From a virus, in the IMG/VR virus record IMGVR_UViG_3300027734_000272, positions 1 to 26,591 of that record: a stretch of DNA of 26,591 nucleotides, one strand, 5' to 3'. Shown one piece after another: positions 20,264 to 26,591 of the stretch; within the stretch, counting starts at the first letter, position 1; the number at the start of each line of letters is the position of its first letter. The position numbers and the translations under genes are program-made. The notes beneath the pieces are model-generated. The model was not told the origin of the DNA. It worked only from the letters and a program-made list of their open reading frames with translations, and searched no databases.

Positions 20264-20503
20264 ATGGCAAAAGTTACAACAGCAGTCGTTTATCCCGCAG
20301 TCGGATTTATGGGCGCAACAAATTGCGTTCCTGTTTTCGGTAAGTCGGTTGAAGAAGTTCGCGCACTGGGTCGCACTGATCGTGAGCGCTTTGATCTTGC
20401 TGTCGAAGTAGTGGCGTATTTTTATCGCGGCGTGGCCACACCTCAAGTTCAGGATAATCCTGCCGCTTTTTTTGCACCTTGGGCGCAAGTAGCTGCGCTT
20501 TAA
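20264..20503 (+). CDS. 79-aa protein, payload of expression module B
   Basis: The protein MAKVTTAVVYPAVGFMGATN is followed by CVPVFGKSVEEVRAL and a helical end (AVEVVAYFYRGVATP). It is not similar to the 96-aa payload of module A apart from the first codons. The family is not recognised. The leader, ribosome site and 3' hairpin match module A almost exactly, suggesting an independently expressed, swappable gene. Confidence 0.75.
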   Translation: MAKVTTAVVYPAVGFMGATNCVPVFGKSVEEVRALGRTDRERFDLAVEVVAYFYRGVATPQVQDNPAAFFAPWAQVAAL

Positions 20504-20510
20504 TCAACCC

Positions 20511-20526
20511 GGGGGCTTCGGCCCCC
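20511..20526 (+). terminator. UUCG hairpin at the end of module B
   Basis: GGGGGC (20511-20516), TTCG, GCCCCC (20521-20526) make a 6-bp stem seven bases after the stop. The same flanking sequence occurs after module A. Confidence 0.6.
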
Positions 20527-20553
20527 TCCTACACACCCACACAGGAGAACACC

Positions 20554-20919
20554 ATGAACAAAGTATTCGACGAGAGCCTCGATCACGTAATCCGCAACGA
20601 CGACGACAAGATCTTCGTCGAGCCCTACGGCGCTGACGGCGTCTGGCTGTCAATCCAAGCCCAACGCACCAACGGCGTCGTCAGCGTGGGCACATCGATG
20701 CCCGTCGAGCAGGCCATCCAACTGCGTAACTCGCTCAACTTTATTCTTGCGGGGCTGGCCTTGCCGGTCTTCACCGTCACCGTGGTGGGCATCAAGAACC
20801 ACGAGTACACCATCGACGTGCATGCCACGGACGAGGACGCCGCCATCGACTGCGTGCTCGACCAGACTTACGACGACCTGCGCTCCCTGCGCTGCGGCGA
20901 GATCGAGGTGGTCCTGTGA
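20554..20919 (+). CDS. 121-aa hypothetical protein
   Basis: The ATG at 20554 follows GGAGAACACC, identical to the DUF932 leader; the frame runs open upstream, but this start is preferred. The protein has a beta-rich N-terminal half (KIFVEPYGADGVWLSIQAQR), a helix (MPVEQAIQLRNSLNFILAGL) and a C-terminal alpha/beta part with VTVVGIKNHEYTIDVHATDE. No family is recognised. It overlaps the next gene by GTGA. Confidence 0.75.
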   Translation: MNKVFDESLDHVIRNDDDKIFVEPYGADGVWLSIQAQRTNGVVSVGTSMPVEQAIQLRNSLNFILAGLALPVFTVTVVGIKNHEYTIDVHATDEDAAIDCVLDQTYDDLRSLRCGEIEVVL

Positions 20920-21098
20920 GCCCGGTCCAGATTCACGTGGAGTTCAACGACCTCTACATGCGGCACGTCGCCACGCTGGGCAGCGGCGACCCCGAGGACC
21001 ACGCGCCGTGGGCGTGGGGCCACACGGAGCAGAAGGCGATCGACGAGCTGCTGGCGCTCGAGGGCCTGCCGGAGGACACGCCCTACGTTCTTTGCTAA
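20916..21098 (+). CDS. 60-aa hypothetical protein with GTG start
   Basis: The start is a GTG inside the previous stop (GTGA). The product has a VQIHVEFNDLYMRHVATLG strand/helix segment and ends ALEGLPEDTPYVLC. No domain is recognised. The overlap is the main support. A different start further in is possible. Confidence 0.6.
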   Translation: MSPVQIHVEFNDLYMRHVATLGSGDPEDHAPWAWGHTEQKAIDELLALEGLPEDTPYVLC

Positions 21099-21140
21099 AC
21101 TGTCCCCAAACGCGCTGCAAGATGCGCTGAAGGGGTACAA

Positions 21141-21644
21141 ATGGCAACTGGTAAAAAAGCGCGGCGTCCGGCAAACGATCCGCATTTCCCGGACAAGGAG
21201 CAGATCAAGGATCGCCTGATCGCTTGGCTGTCTGAGGGCAATACGCTGATGGATTTTTGCCGCGTGGAGGTTCACCCATCATTCAGGACGATTTACAACT
21301 GGCAAGCCGAAGACCCTGTCTTTGATGCAAACATCGCGCGTGCGCGTGATATAGGGCACGACGCAATTGCTGAGGAGAGCCTGCAACTGGCAGACAAAGA
21401 GCCGCTGGCCGTGTTCGACGAGGCTGGCAACAAGCGCTTCGACCCCGGCAGCATTGCGTGGCGCAAGATGCAGATTGAAACGCGCTTGAAGCTGCTGGCC
21501 AAGTGGAACCCCAAGAAGTACGGCGACAAGACGGTGCTGGCGGGCGACCCCGACGCCCCGTTGGCCGTGACGGTGGACTTCGGCACGTTCGACGCGATGC
21601 TCACCAACATCGAGCTGCTGCGCCACGATGGGCAACCTAGTTAA
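21141..21644 (+). CDS. terS: Terminase small subunit
   Basis: The 167-aa protein precedes the large subunit and has the layout of Sf6-type terminase small subunits. A basic start (KKARRPANDPHF) precedes a helix-turn-helix DNA-binding region at about residues 18-55 (WLSEGNTLMDFCRVEVHPSF, RTIYNW). Then come helical oligomerisation segments (ARDIGHDAIAEESLQLADKE, AWRKMQIETRLKLLAKWNPK) and KYGDK. It recognises the packaging site and regulates the large subunit. AAGGGG is the ribosome site. The stop overlaps a copy of the sequence that starts the large subunit. Confidence 0.85.
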   Translation: MATGKKARRPANDPHFPDKEQIKDRLIAWLSEGNTLMDFCRVEVHPSFRTIYNWQAEDPVFDANIARARDIGHDAIAEESLQLADKEPLAVFDEAGNKRFDPGSIAWRKMQIETRLKLLAKWNPKKYGDKTVLAGDPDAPLAVTVDFGTFDAMLTNIELLRHDGQPS

Positions 21645-21927
21645 CCGGAGACCCGCATGGACCTCGCACACTTAGACACCATCGCAAAGAAGTACGACCT
21701 GAGCGATCCCGACCACCGCGCCAACTTCCGCATGGACGTCAGGGAGACCTACAAGCCCACCAGAATGTCCGCCATCAATGAGTGGACGGGCGGCAACCAC
21801 AAGAGCCGGGAAGACGCTGTGCGCGCCTTGGCGGACACGTACATTGCCCAGAAGCGCGGCGTGGTGCGCAAGGCTGCTGGCGGGCGCGTGAGCTGGTAAA
21901 CCGGCGCGATGGGCAACCTAGCTGACC
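21626..21927 (+). repeat. Pair of direct repeats flanking the 80-aa gene
   Basis: CGATGGGCAACCTAG is found at 21626-21640 (end of terS) and 21907-21921 (start of terL), and the similarity continues for six more bases with two differences. The first copy contains an ATG GGC AAC CTA that would be the terL start. The 80-aa gene lies between the copies. Confidence 0.75.
21657..21899 (+). CDS. 80-aa gene inserted between the terminase subunits
   Basis: The ATG follows GGAG closely. The protein MDLAHLDTIAKKYDLSDPDH has a helical start, a basic/aromatic middle (RETYKPTRMSAINEWTGGNH) and a helical end (EDAVRALADTYIAQKRGVVR). The family is not recognised. It sits between copies of a direct repeat that carries the terL start, so it looks like a cargo gene. 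Confidence 0.7.
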   Translation: MDLAHLDTIAKKYDLSDPDHRANFRMDVRETYKPTRMSAINEWTGGNHKSREDAVRALADTYIAQKRGVVRKAAGGRVSW

Positions 21928-23324
21928 TGCTGCGCGACCCGCAGGTGCGGGCGCAGTACGCCAAGCTGCCCGCAACGCACCGCGCCGCGTTCGACTGGCG
22001 CGCCAAGTGGCTGCTGGCCGCGCACAAGCACCAGCTCGAGCCGCCCGGCACGTGGTGGAACATCCACTTGATGGTCGCAGGCCGGGGCGCGGGCAAGACG
22101 CGCGCAGCCGCCGAGAACCTCGGCTGGTGGGCATGGCAGAACCCCAACACCCGGTGGCTGGTGTCAGCCCCAACGTCCAGCGACCTGCGCGCAACCTGTT
22201 ACGAGGGCGATAGCGGGCTGCTATCGGTGATCCCACCCGAGCTGATCAAGGACTACAACAAGAGCCTGCACGAGCTGGTGCTGGTCAACGGCAGCCTGAT
22301 CAAGGGCATCCCGGCGTCGGAGCCCGAGCGTTTTCGCGGTCCGCAGTTCCATGGCGGCTGGCTGGACGAGCTGGCCGCGTGGGACTATCTGCAAGAGAGC
22401 TGGGACATGATCATGTTCGGCATCCGGCTGGGCCAGCGCACCAAGCTGATCTGCTCGACCACACCCAAGCCCAAGGACGTGGTGCTGGACCTGATCAGCC
22501 GCGAGGGCGACGACGTGGTGATCACGCGCGCGTCGACCTACGCGAACATCGCCAACCTAGCCCCATCGTTCCAGAAGCAGATCCTGCAGTACGAGGGCAC
22601 CAACCTTGGTCGGCAAGAGATACATGCAGAGATTATTGACCCCGAAGAAGGCGGCATCGTCCAGCGCGACTGGTTCCGGCTGTGGCCAGACGGCAAGCCC
22701 TTCCCCAAGTTCGAGTACGTGATCCAGTCCTACGACTGCGGCTACAAGGACAAGGAGGCCAGCGACCCGACCGGCAACATCACGCTGGGCGTGTTCAAGC
22801 CGCTGGACGGCGGCATGTGCGTGATGGTGATCGACTGCTGGCAGGAGAAGCTGACCTACCCCGACCTGCGGCCCAAGATCATCGACGAGTACGAGACCGT
22901 GTACGGCGAGGGCAAAGAGAAGAAGCGCGTCGACCTGCTGCTGGTCGAGGACAAGGCGGCGGGCATCTCGCTGATACAGGACCTGCAGCGGGCCGGGCTG
23001 CCGGTGCGGGGCTACAACCCGGGGCGGGCCGACAAGAGCCAGCGCCTGAGCATTGTGGCCAACATCATCAAGGCCGGGCGCGTCTGGGTGCCGGAGAGCA
23101 GCGTGCGCAAGGGCTACGTGCGGGACTGGGCCGAGGGCATGGTCAGCCAGATATGTTCGTTCCCCAACACGGCGCACGACGAGTACGTGGACTGCATCAG
23201 CCAAGCCCTGCGCTTCCTGCGCGACGCGGGCTGGATCAGCATCGACTTCCCCAAGGAGTGGGTGGACGAGGACGACTACATTGACGCGGGCCAGCGCAGC
23301 CGCGAGAATCCGTACGCGGCGTAG
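21909..23324 (+). CDS. terL: Terminase large subunit
   Basis: The 471-aa motor-nuclease has the ATPase motifs AGRGAGKT (Walker A, 57-64), GWLDELAAW with Asp153-Glu154 (Walker B, 150-158) and CSTTPKPK (182-189, coupling motif). The C-terminal RNase H-like nuclease has Asp276 (SYDCGYKD), Asp348 in LLLVEDKAAG and Asp424 in HDEYVDCI. It translocates phage DNA into the prohead and cuts it. The start has no clear Shine-Dalgarno and lies in the second copy of the direct repeat. Confidence 0.95.
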   Translation: MGNLADLLRDPQVRAQYAKLPATHRAAFDWRAKWLLAAHKHQLEPPGTWWNIHLMVAGRGAGKTRAAAENLGWWAWQNPNTRWLVSAPTSSDLRATCYEGDSGLLSVIPPELIKDYNKSLHELVLVNGSLIKGIPASEPERFRGPQFHGGWLDELAAWDYLQESWDMIMFGIRLGQRTKLICSTTPKPKDVVLDLISREGDDVVITRASTYANIANLAPSFQKQILQYEGTNLGRQEIHAEIIDPEEGGIVQRDWFRLWPDGKPFPKFEYVIQSYDCGYKDKEASDPTGNITLGVFKPLDGGMCVMVIDCWQEKLTYPDLRPKIIDEYETVYGEGKEKKRVDLLLVEDKAAGISLIQDLQRAGLPVRGYNPGRADKSQRLSIVANIIKAGRVWVPESSVRKGYVRDWAEGMVSQICSFPNTAHDEYVDCISQALRFLRDAGWISIDFPKEWVDEDDYIDAGQRSRENPYAA

Positions 23325-23353
23325 AATGCGCGCCAAACCCTACCGGAGGTCAT

Positions 23354-25720
23354 GTGACACCACCCATTGAGCAAATGCGTGCCGAAGTTACGGCAAGCAA
23401 GGCCAAGAAAGCCAAGACGCCCAAACAACCCAAGCTGCTCAGCGAAGATGAGCAGAAGCGCATCAAGGTCGACGCCGAGGGCCCCGGCGGCGTCAAGGGC
23501 ATCGTGGTGCCCAAGCACCTGATCGAGGGCAACCCCAAGGCGTACGCGGAGGGCCTGAAGAACATGATGGCTGCAAGGGCGCGGGTTTACGGCTCAGAGC
23601 ACCGTGAGCCACTGACCCTTGGCCAGATGGGCAAGATACACAAGCAAGCCCTGCAAGAGCATTTCGACAAGCCACTGCACGAGCAGCTCAGTGCGGAAAA
23701 AGAAGCGCTGAACCGTATCCGTGCCGCAAAGTTCATCAAGCCGGACAAAGACACACTGGACGAGTCCGAGAAGCTGGACACCGTGGAGCACGAGCACGAC
23801 GAGCAGGGCCGGTCCCACGTCGGGTACGCGTCCAAAGGCATTGCGGGCCACGCCCTGTTCCCCAAGGGGCACGGCGACGACATGGACTACAAGGTGATCA
23901 ACACTTGCCCCGGCCAGACCGGCGGCTGCGGTGGCGGGATCGACAAGAACGGCATTGTGGACACGAAGCAAGGCACCTGCTTCGCACCCAACGCGGAGTC
24001 CCAGTACGCAGCCGCCGTGAGCCGCCGTGCGGGCCACGCCATCGCCAAGCACGATCCGGCCATGACCCGCGACTGGATCATTGCCCACACCGGGTCGATG
24101 CGCACTGCCGCCAACAAAGCGGACAAAAGCAATAAGCGCATGCTGTTCCGCCCGAACGTGGTGGACGAGACCGACGTGTCATCCCGTCACGCCATCCGGC
24201 ATTTGAACGAGCAGCGCAAGGCTGAAGACAAACCGGCAATCATTGCCAATTCCTACGGCAAGACCAACGAGCTGCACGACCCGGAGAACGGCTACTACGT
24301 CACCCATTCCAACGTCGGCCCGAAGGTTAAGCACGGGCAAGAGATCACGGAAAACATTGGCCGCGACAAAGCCCGTGTGCGCAACACCATCATGGCCGCC
24401 GACAACCGGGGCGACTTCACGAACGACCAAGGAAACAAAACGCCCCCAAGGGGCTCGTACATGGTCACGGACATGAAGCGCGGATCGCCTTTGGCCAAGA
24501 GAGCGGAGCAGTCCATCACCCACGCCAAGTACTGGACCACCGGGCGGCCCGCCAGCGAGTTGTCCGAGGACGAGAAGGCGGAAGGCGAAGAAGGCCACTT
24601 CGGCCCCAACGGCAAGCCCACAACGCCGGACAAGGCGCACTTCGGCCACACCACGCTGAACGACAAGGCTGGCACGCCGTTGCGCTTTGACTACCAGAAG
24701 CAGCACGTACTGCACCCGCGCTTGGTGAACGTGCCCGAGCGCAAGGAAAACAAAAAGACCGGCAAGACGGAGATGGTCGAGCACATGATCCCGACCGACT
24801 CTCGATTCAAAGATGAGGACTTCTTGCCCAAGAACCGGTTTAAGACCAAGAACGGCAAAGTGGCTGGCCACATCCTGATGACCACGCCGACAGAGTCCAC
24901 CAGCAACATTGGCCACCAGACATCGTTCACCCATCCCGTGAGCCCGGCGCATATTGAACACGCGCTGGCCAACAACGGCGAGTACGTGATGGACAAGCCC
25001 GAGGATCAGATAAAGGCCAAGGGCAAAGAGTACGCTGCACCACAAGCAATCAAGTTCTACGCCGAAGGCGGCCATGTTGGTGGGCGGCATATTGGCTTCA
25101 GCGATGATGACTTCCACTGCTTCCCCGAGCGGAACGTCGTGGCACAACGCCACTTGGCTATGCGGCGCGGCGACGACGAAGCAGAGATTCGCAAGCCCGT
25201 GCGTCAGCCCACCCGCAAGATGGCCGACGGCGGCGCGGTTGAGCCCGACAAGGACACCATGCTGGCCAGCCTGCTGTTGCGCAGGACGCCTGACTCGGTG
25301 AACATCAAGGACGTCGGTGTCAAAGAGGCACCCAACCTGCCCATCAAGGCGTTCGTGTCGCCCAACGGCGGCAGCGGCGCGGGCCTGCCCATCGGCGGCG
25401 TGGACTTCCAGCCCCTGACACCCGGCAACCAGATGATGCCCATGCAGCCCGGCCAGCCGCAAGGTGGCCTGCCGCCCCCGCCCGGACAGCCACCCATGCC
25501 ACCACAGGGCGGTATGCCGCCCCCCGGAGCGCCCGGCGCACCGCCGCCCAAGCCCGGCCAGCCCCAGAGCAACATCCTTGCCCTGACGCCCCAAGGCCAA
25601 GCCATGCAGGCCATGCGGCCAAACCCGCAGGCCATGCCGCAGCGCCCCGGGCCCACAGGGCCACGCATGGCGCGCGGCGGGTCAACCCACGACATTTACC
25701 TGACGGAGCGCAAGCTGTGA
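23354..25720 (+). CDS. 788-aa protein with Cys motif, MA-GG repeats and Pro-rich tail
   Basis: GTG start with GGAGG upstream. Residues about 180-212 hold NTCPGQTGGC and later GTCFAPNAE (Cys185, Cys192, Cys209), resembling the Cys region of GP88-type phage proteins; this is tentative. A long Lys/Asp/Gly-rich region (AHFGHTTLNDKAGTPLRFDY) follows. Short motifs with a Gly-Gly core recur at about 570 (FYAEGGHVGG), 625 (KMADGGAVEP) and 775 (RMARGGSTHD). Residues 705-735 are Pro/Gly-rich. The function is unknown. Its place after terL, where a portal is usual, is odd. It overlaps the next gene by GTGA. Confidence 0.75.
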   Translation: MTPPIEQMRAEVTASKAKKAKTPKQPKLLSEDEQKRIKVDAEGPGGVKGIVVPKHLIEGNPKAYAEGLKNMMAARARVYGSEHREPLTLGQMGKIHKQALQEHFDKPLHEQLSAEKEALNRIRAAKFIKPDKDTLDESEKLDTVEHEHDEQGRSHVGYASKGIAGHALFPKGHGDDMDYKVINTCPGQTGGCGGGIDKNGIVDTKQGTCFAPNAESQYAAAVSRRAGHAIAKHDPAMTRDWIIAHTGSMRTAANKADKSNKRMLFRPNVVDETDVSSRHAIRHLNEQRKAEDKPAIIANSYGKTNELHDPENGYYVTHSNVGPKVKHGQEITENIGRDKARVRNTIMAADNRGDFTNDQGNKTPPRGSYMVTDMKRGSPLAKRAEQSITHAKYWTTGRPASELSEDEKAEGEEGHFGPNGKPTTPDKAHFGHTTLNDKAGTPLRFDYQKQHVLHPRLVNVPERKENKKTGKTEMVEHMIPTDSRFKDEDFLPKNRFKTKNGKVAGHILMTTPTESTSNIGHQTSFTHPVSPAHIEHALANNGEYVMDKPEDQIKAKGKEYAAPQAIKFYAEGGHVGGRHIGFSDDDFHCFPERNVVAQRHLAMRRGDDEAEIRKPVRQPTRKMADGGAVEPDKDTMLASLLLRRTPDSVNIKDVGVKEAPNLPIKAFVSPNGGSGAGLPIGGVDFQPLTPGNQMMPMQPGQPQGGLPPPPGQPPMPPQGGMPPPGAPGAPPPKPGQPQSNILALTPQGQAMQAMRPNPQAMPQRPGPTGPRMARGGSTHDIYLTERKL

Positions 25721-26591
25721 GCTTCTACTCCCCTATCGACCGGCTGGCCCAAAACCTACCCCGTCCCAAGGGGACCGGCTCGGAGTTCATGACCGAGTTG
25801 AGCAAGATGCCCGGCTACAAGGCGCAAGAGGCCGAGGACCGTGGGCTACAGGCGCTGACGAACTTGCCGAAGATGGAGCGGGCGCAATTCATGGAGGCGC
25901 TGAAGGCCAAGCCGCCGGTGGTGCCCACCGTGAGGGAGAAATCCAACGAGGACCTTGATCTACGGCACCTATCCCGGGAAGAGAGGGCGGAAACTGCTAG
26001 GGTGGATGGCGTTAACCACGAAGAGTACACCCTGCCCGGCGGCAAGCACTACCGCGAAATATTGCTCAAACACCCGCTTCCGCAAAAATCTTTTAATGGC
26101 GTGCAAGTACATTTTGCTGGCGAGCCCAACATACTGGCCAGCATTCGCGTCAAAGACCGCACCGGCCCCAACGGCGAAAAGATATTGCACATCGAAGAGC
26201 TGCAATCTGATTGGCATCAGCAAGGCCGCGAGAAGGGTTACACGCCGCCTGACGTTCAAAAGCAAATCGCCGATGCGGAGCGTGCGCATTGGGGGCTGCA
26301 AAAGCAGTTGCGAGAAGCCAAACAAAACGCGGCCTATGCCGAAGCTGGTCTGGACGACCCGATAACAAAACGGATGCGGGACCTAAACCCTGAAATGAAT
26401 CAGCGCTTGGAAGCCGCCAAAATCAAGCACAACAACACCATCATGGAGCTATTGCCGCAGGCCATGAAGGCCGAGGCAAAGTACCAAGACCTGTTGCACC
26501 AGTCAAAGAACACTGTGCCCGATGCTCCGTTCAAAAAGAGCTGGCACGAGATGGCGCTCAAGAAGATGATCCATCACGCCGCTGCCAACGG
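25717..26591 (+). CDS. Large polyvalent (LPD-like) phage protein, 3' end cut by window
   Basis: Starts at a GTG overlapping the previous stop and runs open to the window end (291 codons). The segment with YREILLKHPLPQ, HFAGEPNILASIRV, LHIEELQSDWHQQGR and PDAPFKKSWHEMALKKMI is the conserved module seen in large polyvalent phage proteins, especially of marine and freshwater phages. These are long multi-domain proteins thought to enter the cell with DNA or modify host targets; the module's activity is unproven. The first 60 residues are a leader-like region (MSFYSPIDRLAQNLPRP). Confidence 0.75.
   Translation, partial: MSFYSPIDRLAQNLPRPKGTGSEFMTELSKMPGYKAQEAEDRGLQALTNLPKMERAQFMEALKAKPPVVPTVREKSNEDLDLRHLSREERAETARVDGVNHEEYTLPGGKHYREILLKHPLPQKSFNGVQVHFAGEPNILASIRVKDRTGPNGEKILHIEELQSDWHQQGREKGYTPPDVQKQIADAERAHWGLQKQLREAKQNAAYAEAGLDDPITKRMRDLNPEMNQRLEAAKIKHNNTIMELLPQAMKAEAKYQDLLHQSKNTVPDAPFKKSWHEMALKKMIHHAAAN

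Noticed and set aside
21099-21140. Packaging (cos or pac) site before terS
   Set aside because: GCGCTG occurs twice and pac sites often lie near terS, but there is nothing diagnostic in 42 bases.
24179-25600. 473-codon minus-strand open frame opposite the 788-aa gene
   Set aside because: The plus-strand protein has coherent composition and coupled neighbours. The minus-strand product is a shadow, and all genes here run on the plus strand.
1-26591. tRNA genes
   Set aside because: I saw no cloverleaf with a T-loop GTTCRA core in intergenic DNA, and intergenic spaces are too short.

Overview
The window is part of the genome of a tailed double-stranded DNA phage (Caudoviricetes). It carries both terminase subunits, a phage replication module, a set of virion/ejection-type proteins and a long run of tiny overlapping early genes. 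There is no host housekeeping gene, rRNA or tRNA. The high GC content and GC-rich third codon positions would fit a betaproteobacterial host such as a freshwater Burkholderiales, but that is only an inference. Both ends are cut inside genes, so portal, capsid, tail and lysis genes are probably outside.

Layout. (1) 2-4761, plus strand: three late proteins that look like internal virion or ejection proteins, the second with a lytic-transglycosylase-like segment. (2) 4843-5315: a small minus-strand gene and a YdaS/Cro-like regulator, divergent, with promoters that share one -10 box. (3) 5185-11605, minus strand: the replication and recombination operon. Read 5'->3' on its own strand it is: 122-aa protein, DUF2800 PD-(D/E)XK nuclease with a Cas4-like cysteine set, DUF2815 ssDNA-binding protein, 57-aa protein, family A DNA polymerase with proofreading domain, 42-aa protein, VRR-NUC nuclease, SNF2-type helicase, small coiled-coil protein. 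(4) 11606-11760: divergent control region with the same ribosome-binding leader pointing both ways. (5) 11761-15120, plus strand: sixteen small genes joined by fifteen consecutive 4-base ATGA stop/start overlaps, ending in a second Cro/YdaS-like regulator. (6) 15224-17686: primase-helicase, then a small protein that repeats the primase's C-terminal winged-helix domain. (7) 17713-17820: direct and inverted GCTTCA repeats around a long perfect hairpin, the best candidate for a replication origin. (8) 17865-21098: small genes plus a DUF932 protein, organised as expression cassettes with repeated leaders and repeated UUCG hairpins. (9) 21141-26591: terminase small subunit, an 80-aa insert gene, terminase large subunit, a 788-aa Cys-motif/proline-rich protein and the start of a large polyvalent protein.

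How the parts could work together. The primase-helicase opens and primes DNA, probably at the adjacent repeat region, and its winged-helix paralogue may help recognise that region. The polymerase, ssDNA-binding protein, helicase and two nucleases carry out synthesis and recombination. The terminase then packages DNA. The two Cro/YdaS-like proteins, the operator-like dyads and the leucine at the polymerase position equivalent to E. coli Pol I 762 hint at a regulated, possibly temperate or episomal lifestyle, but no integrase or partition gene is present here.

The most unusual feature is a recurring modularity. Short identical junctions (leaders, ATGA overlaps, UUCG hairpins, direct repeats) flank small unrelated genes in several places, as if genes were exchanged by recombination at translation-start and transcript-end sequences.
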